This document shows positions 35,024-43,780 of a DNA stretch of 64,000 nucleotides, piece by piece; position 1 is the first letter of the stretch, and each line of letters opens with the position of its first letter. Position numbers and translations under genes: made by a program. The stretch covers positions 1 through 64,000 of the forward strand of contig NZ_PHQQ01000024.1 in the NCBI RefSeq assembly GCF_002909235.1, given 5' to 3'. This DNA comes from Arenibacter catalasegens (GTDB taxonomy: Bacteria > Bacteroidota > Bacteroidia > Flavobacteriales > Flavobacteriaceae). Under the pieces are notes generated by a model. The model was not told the DNA's origin and searched no databases. It saw only the letters and a list, made by a program, of their open reading frames with translations.

Positions 35024-36364
35024 TTATTTATTTTTTTTCTTTTTAGGTGCTTCTTCTTTTGGGATGGAAGTAGTTGATTTTGTCAAGTAATTCGCTACTA
35101 CCTTATCTATTAGCTCCTCTTTGGTTAAGTGATGGAAGACTGTTCTTATTTCTTCCCTAAACTCCTGGGACATACTTCGATTGGGTTTGGTTTTGAATAT
35201 TTTGTTCGCCCAAATCAAGACATTGTTCTTTTCGATACTTTGGGCATCCGCCTTTTGGAATTCTTTAAATTTTATTCCCAACTCCTTTTCAAAATCGGCA
35301 ATGTCCTCAACTTCCTCCTTTTGAATAACACTCAATGAAAATCCCTCTGCCCCTGCTCTAGCGGTACGGCCACTTCTGTGGACATAAGTGTCATAGGTGT
35401 CGGGTAAGTGATAGTTTACCACATAGGATATTTCCTTAACATCGATACCACGTGCAGCCAAATCGGTTGCTACCATTATATCTATATTACCTTCCCTAAA
35501 TTGTCCCATCACCCGATCTCTAATACCTTGGGTTAAACTACCGTGGATGGCACCTGATCGGAATTTATTGATGGCCAAGTTTTTTCCCAATTTATTAACG
35601 GCCGCCTTCGTCTTGCAAAAAATAATTCCTCTTTCTCCCTCTCTGGACTTTAAAAAATGAAGCAGAATTTCCAATTTTTCTATGGGTTCTACTACAACAT
35701 ACCTATGTTCTATGCCCTGGTGCCCTACCGTAGCCATGTCCGCTTCGATCTGGACCACATGTTTGGACATATAATTCTGGACCAATTGTTTTAAGGCTCC
35801 CGGCATGGTGGCCGTAAACAATAATGTTCTTCTCGACTTTGGGATTTCTGAAATAATATTATCCAAGTCCACCTTTAAAGCAGTTACCATTTCATCGGCC
35901 TCATCCAAGACCAAATACTTGATATCTTTTATATTGATAGCCTTCCTTTTAACCAAATCCACCAGGCGACCTGGTGTGGCTATGACAATATGTGTAGCAG
36001 TCTTTAAACGTTCAATTTGAGGTTTAATAGGAATTCCTCCACAAATGGAGGCAATGGAAATAGACGGACTATGGGTAGAAAAGGAAACCATATTCGCATA
36101 AATCTGTTGTCCCAATTCCCTTGTTGGAGCCAATATTACGCATTGAATACTGGTACTGCCAGTATCTATTAATTGTAATAAAGGCAACCCAAAAGCAGCT
36201 GTTTTACCGGTTCCAGTCTTTGCCAGAGCAACTACATCTTTGCTTTGCTCCAAAATCACAGGAATAACCTTTTTCTGAATATCTGAGGGCACTGATATTT
36301 CCTGGTCTGTTAAACTTTGAAGTAGGTGTTCGTTAATTCCTAAATCGGAAAACTGCTTTGACAT
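35024..36364 (-). CDS. DEAD-box RNA helicase
   Basis: A 446-residue helicase of the RhlE/CsdA-like group from ATG 36364; the GTG at 36391 is rejected because it lies within the -7 box TATCTTTG. Q-motif FSDLGINEHLLQSLTDQEI, ALAKTGTGKTAAFGLPLL (I), PTRELGQQ (Ia), LVLDEADEM (II), FTATMPG (III), VATDLAARGIDV and HRSGRTARAG (VI). The C-terminus ends in a Lys-rich tail. It is first in a probable three-gene operon with the DbpA-like helicase and the zinc-ribbon SDR. Likely RNA remodelling in cold or ribosome assembly. Confidence 0.92.
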   Translation of the reverse strand: MSKQFSDLGINEHLLQSLTDQEISVPSDIQKKVIPVILEQSKDVVALAKTGTGKTAAFGLPLLQLIDTGSTSIQCVILAPTRELGQQIYANMVSFSTHSPSISIASICGGIPIKPQIERLKTATHIVIATPGRLVDLVKRKAINIKDIKYLVLDEADEMVTALKVDLDNIISEIPKSRRTLLFTATMPGALKQLVQNYMSKHVVQIEADMATVGHQGIEHRYVVVEPIEKLEILLHFLKSREGERGIIFCKTKAAVNKLGKNLAINKFRSGAIHGSLTQGIRDRVMGQFREGNIDIMVATDLAARGIDVKEISYVVNYHLPDTYDTYVHRSGRTARAGAEGFSLSVIQKEEVEDIADFEKELGIKFKEFQKADAQSIEKNNVLIWANKIFKTKPNRSMSQEFREEIRTVFHHLTKEELIDKVVANYLTKSTTSIPKEEAPKKKKNK

Positions 36365-36378
36365 ATAATAATTTTCGG

Positions 36379-36386
36379 CAAAGATA
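36379..36386 (-). promoter_or_regulatory. -7 box TATCTTTG of the helicase operon
   Basis: Exact TAnnTTTG match on the minus strand ending 15 bases before the chosen ATG at 36364; it overlaps the alternative GTG start, which argues against that start. Confidence 0.55.
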
Positions 36387-36603
36387 GCCACAGTTTTCTA
36401 GGGAATGCCAGTAATTGATATATATTCCTATTTTGAACCGACTAGGTTCTCGGTATTATCAATAATGTGGTTCTTTTACTGGGAACCAATGAGAAAATTT
36501 AGCTTTAGATTGCCATAATTCTATCTTATGCATAATTCCAAGTATTTCCTTTAGTAAGACCTACTTTTTGAATAACTTTAGTAAAGTTTAAACTTCACTG
36601 GAA

Positions 36604-37299
36604 ATGAATAGGAACGATTTTCTTAAAAAAGGGTTGTTGGGAATAGGAACCCTTGTTGCCGTTCCTACGGTTGTACAGGCCTGTTCCAAAAATAGTAATC
36701 CCAAGGATGATGAAGAAGTTACGGAGGACTGTGAGTTATCGCCTAGTGAGACGGCCGGACCTTTTCCAATAAAGACTCCTGCGGATTTAATGAGGGCCAA
36801 TATTGTCTCAGATAGAACCGGGGTGGCACTGCTTATAACATTTAAGGTGCTGGATCAAAGCGAAGATTGCAAACCTCTTTCCGGTGCTTTTGTAGACGTA
36901 TGGCATTGCGATGCTGAAGGTTATTATTCCGAATATGGTGGAATTGCCTTGCAACCAACCGATTTAACCAGCGTCCATTTTTTAAGGGGACGACAGACTA
37001 CGGATGCCAACGGAAACGCTTCCTTTATCAGTATATTCCCAGGTTGGTATAATGGTAGGGCTCCCCATATACACCTTGAAGTGTTGGATTCCAGTGAAAA
37101 ATCTATTAGAACAACCCAAATTGCCTTTCCAAAATCCGTATGTGATACCGTTTATAGCTCTTCAAACTATAAAGGTGAGGCGGACACTTTGAATTCAAGT
37201 GATAATGTGTTTTCTAACAGTATTGAGGGCAATATGGCCGACTCCGTTACGGGCAATACCGCGGACGGGTACACCCTGTTAAAAACAATTGTGGTTTAG
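36604..37299 (+). CDS. Intradiol ring-cleavage dioxygenase-like lipoprotein
   Basis: A 231-residue protein with an N-terminal signal ending in the lipobox VVQAC, unlike cytoplasmic protocatechuate/catechol dioxygenases. The dioxygenase core has AGPFPIKTPADL, VDVWHCDAEGYYSEY (first Tyr ligand region), FLRGRQTTDANGNASF and GWYNGRAPHIHLEV, which carries Tyr and two His ligands for Fe(III). The usual aromatic-catabolism partners are absent. Such exported intradiol-like proteins in Bacteroidota have no proven substrate; extracellular aromatic or lipid-derived ring cleavage is inference. Confidence 0.85.
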   Translation: MNRNDFLKKGLLGIGTLVAVPTVVQACSKNSNPKDDEEVTEDCELSPSETAGPFPIKTPADLMRANIVSDRTGVALLITFKVLDQSEDCKPLSGAFVDVWHCDAEGYYSEYGGIALQPTDLTSVHFLRGRQTTDANGNASFISIFPGWYNGRAPHIHLEVLDSSEKSIRTTQIAFPKSVCDTVYSSSNYKGEADTLNSSDNVFSNSIEGNMADSVTGNTADGYTLLKTIVV

Positions 37300-37466
37300 A
37301 GAGCTACTACTTATATCTTTGCGTGCAAGACTTAAACTAGTAAATAGGGCTCTAATCCCTTTGTACCACCTACTATCCAATAGCTGATGGCAGCGGCCCA
37401 GCATATTTGAAAAGGCATACACCCCTACCTCAGCTAACATCGTAAATTAATTATTTGTTAAAAGAG

Positions 37467-37480
37467 AATGAACATTCATT
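37467..37480. promoter_or_regulatory. Putative TetR operator AATGAA-CA-TTCATT
   Basis: A perfect 6-2-6 palindrome 8 bases upstream of the -7 box (37489-37496) of the TetR gene, the position expected for autorepression. Confidence 0.6.
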
Positions 37481-37488
37481 TTTTACCC

Positions 37489-37496
37489 TATCTTTG
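37489..37496 (+). promoter_or_regulatory. -7 box TATCTTTG of the TetR/oxidoreductase operon
   Basis: Exact TAnnTTTG match. It lies upstream of both in-frame ATGs (37512 and 37554) and downstream of the TTG at 37455, which is therefore rejected as a start. Confidence 0.6.
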
Positions 37497-37553
37497 TACT
37501 ATGATTTTATCATGGGTGTTGAACGGCATCCATTTATTAACCTAAAGCAACTA

Positions 37554-38132
37554 ATGGCACAACTACAAAAAAGTATTGAAAAGCGAAATGCTTTGGTAAA
37601 GGCTACCATTAACCTCGTTAACAATAACGGGTTTCACGCCACGCCAATGTCGAAAATTGCGAAAATGGCGAGTGTTTCCCCTGCAACAATTTATTTGTAT
37701 TTTGACAATAAGCAAGATTTGGTAAACAAAGTATATATAGAGGTAAAGGCCGCCTTTACGGCTTATGCCTTCAAAAATTTTAATACGGATATCCAGGTAG
37801 CGGAAGGTTTTGAGATAATTTGGAAACGCATTGCCGATTTTAAATTAAAAGAAGTGCAGGAAGCTATGTTTTTGGCCCAGTGCGACAATACGCCCATGAT
37901 CGATGAAGCTAGCAGACAAGAAGGGCTAAAACACCTACAACCATTACTTGACCTCTGGGAACGAGGCAAGCAAGAGGGTATTATAAAACCTTTGTCGCCT
38001 TATCTTTTATATGCGTACTCTATAAATCCCCTCTCCTTTCTAATGGTAATGCAGCAACGCGGTGTTTTTCAATTAAACCAGAATCATTTGGAAGACGCCT
38101 ACCAAGCCGCTTGGGACAGTATAAAAAAATAA
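37554..38132 (+). CDS. TetR/AcrR-family transcriptional repressor
   Basis: A 192-residue regulator from ATG 37554 (MAQLQKSIEKRNALVKATIN). ATG 37512 is possible; the TTG at 37455 is excluded by the promoter. HTH: NNNGFHATPMSKIAKMASVSPATIYLYFDNKQDLVN. The C-terminal domain is helical with a hydrophobic ligand pocket. It is followed after 24 bases by an NADP oxidoreductase gene and then a PfpI-like gene, probably one operon for electrophile or aldehyde stress controlled by this repressor. Confidence 0.92.
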   Translation: MAQLQKSIEKRNALVKATINLVNNNGFHATPMSKIAKMASVSPATIYLYFDNKQDLVNKVYIEVKAAFTAYAFKNFNTDIQVAEGFEIIWKRIADFKLKEVQEAMFLAQCDNTPMIDEASRQEGLKHLQPLLDLWERGKQEGIIKPLSPYLLYAYSINPLSFLMVMQQRGVFQLNQNHLEDAYQAAWDSIKK

Positions 38133-38156
38133 AACTCAATAAAATAATATCAAATT

Positions 38157-39155
38157 ATGATTCAGACAATAATATTAAAACAAAGACCCGTAGGAAAACC
38201 TACCCTTTCGGATTTCGAATTTATTAAAGAGGATACAGATTTAAATATTGAAAAAGGTGAAATACTTTTGGAGGCCACTTACATCTCTGTAGACCCTTAT
38301 TTAAGAGGAAGAATGAGCGATGCCAAATCGTATGTAGCGCCCTTTGAATTGGGTAAGCCTATTACCTCTGGGATAATAGCAAAAGTAATCGCCTCCAAGA
38401 ATGACAAATTTAACGAAGGTGATTTTGTTTCCGGAATGATGGATTGGAAAACCCAACAAATTTCAAAAGGTGAAGGACTATTAAAAGTAGACAAGGCCAG
38501 AGCTCCACTCAGTTCTTATTTAGGTATTTTGGGAATGACAGGATTAACTGCCTATTGTGGGCTCACCCAAATTGGTAAACCCAAAGCCGGGGAGACTTTG
38601 GTAGTTTCAGGAGCAGCTGGAGCCGTGGGTAGTGTTGTAGGACAAATAGGGAAAATTTTGGGGCTATACGTGGTAGGTATTGCCGGTACAGATGAAAAAG
38701 TAGAAATGCTTACCTCTAAATTTGGATTTGACTATGCCATAAACTACAATACCACAGATGATATGAAAGCAGCCCTTAGAACTGCATGTCCCGATGGTGT
38801 GGACGTTTATTTTGACAATGTGGGAGGCCCTATTTCGGATGCCGTACTCTACAATATTAACAAATTTGCCAGAATGATTATCTGTGGGGCCATTTCCGTA
38901 TACAACAATACTGAAGCGCCAAAGAGTGTCAGTGTTCAGCCATTTTTGATTAAAAACAGCGCATTGATGCAGGGCTTTATAGTTTCGAATTATATGGATA
39001 AATTTCCAGAAGCCATGAAGCACCTTTCAGGGTGGTTAGCGGAAGGCAAATTAACCTACACAGAGACCGTTGTAGAAGGATTTGAAAATACCCCTCAAGC
39101 ATTTTTAGATTTATTTGAAGGTAAAAATGAAGGCAAAATGATTGTGAAGGCCTAA
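38157..39155 (+). CDS. NADP-dependent oxidoreductase of the leukotriene B4 12-hydroxydehydrogenase/PTGR type
   Basis: A 332-residue zinc-less medium-chain reductase (PTGR1/CurA-like, COG2130). Signals: VDPYLRGRMSDAKSYV, LGILGMTGLTAYCGLTQIGKPKAGETLVVSGAAGAVGSVVGQIGK (AAGAVGS NADPH loop), YFDNVGGPISDAVL and the C-terminal FLDLFEGKNEGKMIV. It probably reduces alpha,beta-unsaturated carbonyls using NADPH. It lies 24 bases after the TetR gene and 51 bases before the PfpI-like gene. Confidence 0.93.
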   Translation: MIQTIILKQRPVGKPTLSDFEFIKEDTDLNIEKGEILLEATYISVDPYLRGRMSDAKSYVAPFELGKPITSGIIAKVIASKNDKFNEGDFVSGMMDWKTQQISKGEGLLKVDKARAPLSSYLGILGMTGLTAYCGLTQIGKPKAGETLVVSGAAGAVGSVVGQIGKILGLYVVGIAGTDEKVEMLTSKFGFDYAINYNTTDDMKAALRTACPDGVDVYFDNVGGPISDAVLYNINKFARMIICGAISVYNNTEAPKSVSVQPFLIKNSALMQGFIVSNYMDKFPEAMKHLSGWLAEGKLTYTETVVEGFENTPQAFLDLFEGKNEGKMIVKA

Positions 39156-39206
39156 TTACTAGGGCCGATATTCTATTATTAATTAACATTAAAACAGCAA
39201 AAACGA

Positions 39207-39884
39207 ATGAATATATTATTTGTATTAACATCTCATGATAAATTAGGAGATACTGGAAGGAAAACGGGATTTTGGATCGAGGAATTTGCCAATCCATATT
39301 ATACCCTATTGGATAAAGGGGCGGATATTACCTTGGCTACACCAAAAGGTGGTGCTGCACCAATAGACCCTAGTAGTGATACCCCTGATGCCAGTACAAA
39401 AGATACTGAGCGGTTTAAAAATGATGCCGTAGCACAAAATAAAATAAAACACACCTTAGCATTAACAGCGATTGACCCGAATGATTTCGATGCCATATTT
39501 TATCCAGGAGGACACGGGCCTTTGTGGGACTTGGCAAACGATGCCACCTCGATTGGTCTAATTGAAACCTTTAATAAACAGCAGAAACCCATCGCTTTTG
39601 TATGTCACGCTCCTGCCGCCTTAAAAGGTGTTAAAAATGAAGATGGATCCCCCTTGGTAAAAGGTAAAAAAGTAACCGGATTTACAAATTCCGAAGAGGA
39701 AGCCGTTCAACTCACCTCCGTAGTTCCATTTTTAGTGGAAGATATGCTTAAAGCAAATGGCGGTATCTACTCCAAAGAATCGGATTGGGCTCCTTATGCG
39801 GAGCAGGATGGTAATTTGATTACAGGACAAAATCCCGCATCCTCGGAATTGGTTGCCGAAAAATTACTGGCATCACTTAATTAG
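39207..39884 (+). CDS. DJ-1/PfpI-superfamily protein (type 1 glutamine amidotransferase-like)
   Basis: A 225-residue protein with the Hsp31/YajL-like fold. The nucleophile elbow is FVCHAPAALKG (Cys, His), preceded by FYPGGHGPLWDL and the acidic-loop TPKGGAAPIDP. Members act as chaperones, glyoxalase III or deglycases. It is last in the TetR operon and is followed by a strong terminator, fitting a carbonyl-stress unit with the reductase upstream (inference). Confidence 0.92.
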   Translation: MNILFVLTSHDKLGDTGRKTGFWIEEFANPYYTLLDKGADITLATPKGGAAPIDPSSDTPDASTKDTERFKNDAVAQNKIKHTLALTAIDPNDFDAIFYPGGHGPLWDLANDATSIGLIETFNKQQKPIAFVCHAPAALKGVKNEDGSPLVKGKKVTGFTNSEEEAVQLTSVVPFLVEDMLKANGGIYSKESDWAPYAEQDGNLITGQNPASSELVAEKLLASLN

Positions 39885-39903
39885 AGAATCAACTTTAGTA
39901 TAT

Positions 39904-39943
39904 AAAAGCCGAATGACTGTTTATAGTTGTTCGGCTTTTTTTA
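39904..39943 (+). terminator. Terminator of the TetR/oxidoreductase/PfpI operon
   Basis: Perfect AAAAGCCGAA / TTCGGCTTTT arms, 16-base loop with inner pairing, then a T-run on the plus strand. Confidence 0.85.
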
Positions 39944-40050
39944 TTAACGGTTTAAGTTTTCTATTTATTTAAGTTAACTACCATTGATCTTGAAGTATGT
40001 CATAAACTGAATCCCCAAGTCTTGAAAATCCAGTCTATCTTATTACTATC

Positions 40051-40084
40051 AAAAAAAAAGGTGGGCTATTACACCCACCTTTTC
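40051..40084 (-). terminator. Terminator of the DUF4382 lipoprotein gene
   Basis: AAAGGTGGG / CCCACCTTT arms around CTATTACA; on the minus strand followed by a T-run. Confidence 0.8.
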
Positions 40085-40103
40085 CACTCTATTTAAAATA
40101 TTC

Positions 40104-40988
40104 TTATTCCCCTGCCACCAAAATAAAATCTTGGGAGGTCTTATTTCCTGCAACTACTTCAATATCGGCAACCCTTTGTTTTTGGTAGGTACCCAATTCT
40201 ACCTCTACATCATAGGTTCCTGCCAATAGCCCCATTACCATGTATTTTCCGTCGACATCCGTAAAAGTTGTTGTATTTAAAGTATCAGCTGCAAACACTG
40301 CCACTTGTGCCCCTTCCAATGCAACTTCCTGAAGGGTTGTCACCATTCCGGCCAAGGTTCCTGCCGTGGACATATTACAAGCTTTTATGACTGGTTTAAA
40401 ATTAAAGCCTGTTATATTCTCCAAATTACTGCCGCCGCCCTTGGCTACAAAAGATTTGCTTACATCGAAGTCCAACAATAAATCAGCACTTAGTCCACCA
40501 TTAACTACAAGACCGGGTTTGATGAAGATTTTAATACCGCTTTGTTCCCCACTTGGCACTTTTAGGTCATATGTTGAGCCATCCGTTAATACTACATTAA
40601 CCCCTTTAACATAAACCCTTACCAGGTCGTATGTACCCACAGGGACATCAAGGTCGGCTAAATTCTTGGTAACTCCATTGGTAAGGTCCAAAAGGTTCAC
40701 CTCTATTTCTTCTTCCATCAGTATAATAAAGGAAGTTTTTTCCTCAGTTTCCATAGAAGAATCCGAATTATCATCAATCTCAGAATTAATGTCCATATCC
40801 CCTTTGTAACGGGCTTCTATTTTAAAAATGGTCACGTTCGCTTCTGCTACCAGATCATGGGGAAAAGGAGCGTCAGTTAAATTTACGGAAAGACGTCCAT
40901 AATCACTGTTCTTATCATCACTGTCCGTACACGAGATGAAAACGGTAAATGCAACAAGCAATGCACTTGTAAATAGTTTAAATTTCAT
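40104..40988 (-). CDS. DUF4382 lipoprotein with C-terminal carboxypeptidase-regulatory-like domain
   Basis: A 294-residue surface or periplasmic lipoprotein (signal to TVFISC, lipobox). Residues ~32-200 are the DUF4382 domain: YGRLSVNLTDAPFPHDLVAEANVTIFKIEA and DVPVGTYDLVRVYVKG. Residues ~210-290 form a CarboxypepD_reg-like beta-sandwich, AGMVTTLQEVALEGAQVAVFAADTLNTTTFTDVDGKYMVMGLLAGTYDVEV. Such proteins are of unknown function and often surface-exposed. Single-gene unit. Confidence 0.85.
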   Translation of the reverse strand: MKFKLFTSALLVAFTVFISCTDSDDKNSDYGRLSVNLTDAPFPHDLVAEANVTIFKIEARYKGDMDINSEIDDNSDSSMETEEKTSFIILMEEEIEVNLLDLTNGVTKNLADLDVPVGTYDLVRVYVKGVNVVLTDGSTYDLKVPSGEQSGIKIFIKPGLVVNGGLSADLLLDFDVSKSFVAKGGGSNLENITGFNFKPVIKACNMSTAGTLAGMVTTLQEVALEGAQVAVFAADTLNTTTFTDVDGKYMVMGLLAGTYDVEVELGTYQKQRVADIEVVAGNKTSQDFILVAGE

Positions 40989-41208
40989 AGTTATAAATTT
41001 TAATAATAAGTAATTATTGGTTTACCTCCATATTTAGAGGCTATATATAACAACAACCAAAGATGGCGTTTACCCTACCACATTCTTAATTTTTTATCGT
41101 TTTTTCGATGAAATACATTCGATTCTTATACCCTCGGGGGTTCAAAAACCTAATGTGCACTTATTTTTAAGGTGCTATAATTTATAAGTTCTTAAATAAT
41201 GGTTATAG

Positions 41209-41234
41209 AAAAGGCCCCTTAGCAGGGGCCTTTT
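41209..41234 (-). terminator. Terminator of the M3 peptidase gene
   Basis: AAAAGGCCCC-TTAGCA-GGGGCCTTTT; 10-bp perfect stem, T-run on either side. Confidence 0.85.
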
Positions 41235-41268
41235 CCAATTTAGATTTATAACTTATTTAATTCCTATA

Positions 41269-43392
41269 TTATTGCAGACCCCTGGCTTTTAGCATAGGTT
41301 CAATTTTTGGATCGCTTTCTCTCCATTCCTTGTACATTTCTTCCAAGGGCAAGGTATTACCGCGGGAAAGAATCATATCCCGTAAACGTTGACCGTTTTC
41401 CCTAGTAAGTCCGCCATGTGTTTCAAACCAATTGTAGGCATCGTGGTGCAGCATTTCTGTCCACAGGTAGGAATAGTAGCCTGCGGCATAGCCACTACCA
41501 AAGATATGGGCAAAATAAGTAGATCTGTAACGTGGGGGAACGGCCGAAACCACATCCAATTTAGTTTTGTGTAAGGCTTCCTTTTCAAAGGCATTTGCAT
41601 CCTTTATTGCCGTGTCAGATCCAATGGTATGCCATTGCATATCCAAATTGGAAGCTGCCAAATTCTCTAGTAGACTATACCCCTGATTAAAAGTGCCCGA
41701 TTTTTTTATCTTATCAATAAGTTCTTGTGGAATTTGTTCCCCAGTTTGGTAATGCAGAGCGTAGTTCTTAAGGATTTCTGGATACAAGGCCCAATTTTCA
41801 TTAAATTGGGAAGGAAACTCCACAAAGTCGCGCGCCACAGAAGTACCTGATAAGGATGGGAAGTGTTGATCGGCAAAAAACCCGTGTAGGGCATGTCCAA
41901 ATTCATGGAACATCGTCTCGACCTCATCATATGTCAGCAGTGCTGGTTCCCCTTCTGTTGGTTTAGGGTAATTGCAGACATTATAAATTACAGGTTTTTT
42001 ATGGTACAATTTAGATTGGGTAACAAAATTGCTCATCCAGGCCCCACCTCGCTTACTGGGGCGTGAAAAGAAGTCCCCGTAGAAAAGGCCCAAAGGGTCT
42101 CCGTTCTCCTCAAATAGCTCGTAGACCAAGACATCCTCATGATAGGTAGGGATATCGGTCCTAGCCTTATAGGTAATTCCGTATAATTTTTCTGCAGCAT
42201 AGAATACCCCTCTTTCCAATACCTTTTTTAATTCAAAATAAGGTTTTATCTGATTTTCATCCAAATCATACTTTGCTTTACGTACCATTTCGGCATAGTG
42301 GTTCCAATCCCAAGGGGCCAAGGTAAAATCCCCGCCCTTTTTCAGTATCATTTGCTGAATTTCCGCTGCTTCTTGTTTTGCTTTGGCCGTGGCAGCAGGA
42401 ATAAGTCCACTGAATAATTTATTCACATTCTCTGGCTTTTTGGCCATGGTATTTTGCAGACTCCATTCGGCATAATTGGCAAAGCCCAATAACGCTCCTT
42501 TTTTAGCACGTAATTCCGCAATTTCCGTAATAATGGCCTTGGTATCATGAGCGGAACCATCCGTCCTGTACCATGCCGCATTAAATAACTTCTCCCTAAT
42601 CACTCTTTTTTCCAACGCTTGCAACAATGGTTGTTGGGTAGTATTCTGAAGTGGTATTTTCCAACCCTTATCTTCTCCATTTTTTAAGGATTTCAGCTCA
42701 GATTCCGAAATTCCGGCTAGCTCCAATTTATCATTAAACAATAAGGCTCCGGCATTATTGGCCTCCAAGAGGGTTTTATTGAAAGTATTGCTCAGTGTAG
42801 CCAAGCGAGAATTATAAGCTTTTAAAATTTCCTTGTCATCTGCTAATAAGTTGGCTCCAGCAATTTCGAAATCTTCAAAATAGTTTTCCAATAATTTCAA
42901 GGATTCCGCATCCAAGTCTAAATTTTCTTTTTTACTGTGTAAGGTTCTTACACGCTGAAACAATTTTTTATTGAGATAAATGGCATCACTAAGTTCCGAG
43001 AATTTAGGCGCCATTTCTTCTTGTACGGCCTGCAAGGTATCATTGGTATGTGCACCTGTAAGAGCAGAAAAAACGTTTTGAACCCGCTCTAATAAACTGC
43101 CACTTTTTTCCAAAGCCAGTATGGTATTTTCAAAAGTAGCCGCTTCGGTCTCATTGGCAATGTTTTCAATGGCTACTCTTTTTTCTTCCATTCCTTGCAT
43201 TAATGCATCTTGGAAATGACCGTTTTTAATTTTTGTAAAATCGGGCACACCATATGGTAAAGTACTTTCAGCAAGCAGTGGATTATTAATGGTAATCATA
43301 GCGTTTTGAGAGGTTGAATTATTATTGTTATTGGAATCCTTACAGGCGGAAAATATAATTATTAATAGTAATAATGAACAAACATTTTTCAT
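41269..43392 (-). CDS. dcp: M3-family peptidyl-dipeptidase (Dcp-like) lipoprotein
   Basis: A 707-residue zinc metallopeptidase from ATG 43392, giving a proper SpII signal (KNVCSLLLLIIIFSAC). The longer ORF start at 43431 would bury the signal peptide. The active site is TMFHEFGHALHGFF (HEFGH) with the downstream Glu in VEFPSQFNENW, typical of thimet/Dcp peptidases. Most residues belong to one large helical catalytic domain. It cleaves dipeptides from peptide C-termini, here probably in the periplasm. Single-gene unit with terminator. Confidence 0.93.
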   Translation of the reverse strand: MKNVCSLLLLIIIFSACKDSNNNNNSTSQNAMITINNPLLAESTLPYGVPDFTKIKNGHFQDALMQGMEEKRVAIENIANETEAATFENTILALEKSGSLLERVQNVFSALTGAHTNDTLQAVQEEMAPKFSELSDAIYLNKKLFQRVRTLHSKKENLDLDAESLKLLENYFEDFEIAGANLLADDKEILKAYNSRLATLSNTFNKTLLEANNAGALLFNDKLELAGISESELKSLKNGEDKGWKIPLQNTTQQPLLQALEKRVIREKLFNAAWYRTDGSAHDTKAIITEIAELRAKKGALLGFANYAEWSLQNTMAKKPENVNKLFSGLIPAATAKAKQEAAEIQQMILKKGGDFTLAPWDWNHYAEMVRKAKYDLDENQIKPYFELKKVLERGVFYAAEKLYGITYKARTDIPTYHEDVLVYELFEENGDPLGLFYGDFFSRPSKRGGAWMSNFVTQSKLYHKKPVIYNVCNYPKPTEGEPALLTYDEVETMFHEFGHALHGFFADQHFPSLSGTSVARDFVEFPSQFNENWALYPEILKNYALHYQTGEQIPQELIDKIKKSGTFNQGYSLLENLAASNLDMQWHTIGSDTAIKDANAFEKEALHKTKLDVVSAVPPRYRSTYFAHIFGSGYAAGYYSYLWTEMLHHDAYNWFETHGGLTRENGQRLRDMILSRGNTLPLEEMYKEWRESDPKIEPMLKARGLQ

Positions 43393-43540
43393 ATATCGGG
43401 CAATTGGTATTTTGTGTGCAAAAGTAATCAAACTGGCAGAATTTTATTTACTTGGCACTTCCAATAAATTCTATTCGAACAAAGCCTTAATAACTCTAAT
43501 ACCATACTCGCATTAACTTGAAGAAGCTGACGAATATGCA

Positions 43541-43571
43541 TAAAAAAACCTTATCGGAGGAATAAGGTTTT
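43541..43571 (-). terminator. Terminator downstream of the FAD oxidase/small ORF
   Basis: AAAACCTTAT-CGGAGGA-ATAAGGTTTT perfect stem; on the minus strand a T-run follows. Confidence 0.75.
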
Positions 43572-43596
43572 AACAAATTGATCAAGTATTAAGAAT

Positions 43597-43716
43597 TTAT
43601 TCATCAAAGTTCAATATCATTTTTTTCTTCTTGTTCCCGTCTGTCAAGGTTACTTTATACTGTTTTTTGGTTAAATTGTCCTCAGAAAATATACATATAT
43701 ACCGGTTCTTTTCCAT
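43597..43716 (-). CDS. Possible 39-residue ORF or remnant after the FAD oxidase
   Basis: From ATG 43716 the frame encodes MEKNRYICIFSEDNLTKKQY...KKKKMILNFDE. The same frame is open further upstream into the end of the oxidase gene (…KDVGLSFGDQNNSRFEGNDGWK) with no other start codon. The peptide looks beta-strand rich and protein-like; the terminator follows about 25 bases later. It may be a small protein or the remnant of a longer gene. No family recognised. Confidence 0.3.
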   Translation of the reverse strand: MEKNRYICIFSEDNLTKKQYKVTLTDGNKKKKMILNFDE

Positions 43717-43780
43717 TTTCCATCCATCATTGCCTTCAAATCTAGAATTATTTTGGTCTCCAAAGCTTAATCCAACGTCT

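Noticed and set aside
33704-36364. Two adjacent helicase ORFs as a single frameshifted gene
   Set aside because: Each has a full set of helicase motifs, its own C-terminus and start, so they are tandem paralogues.
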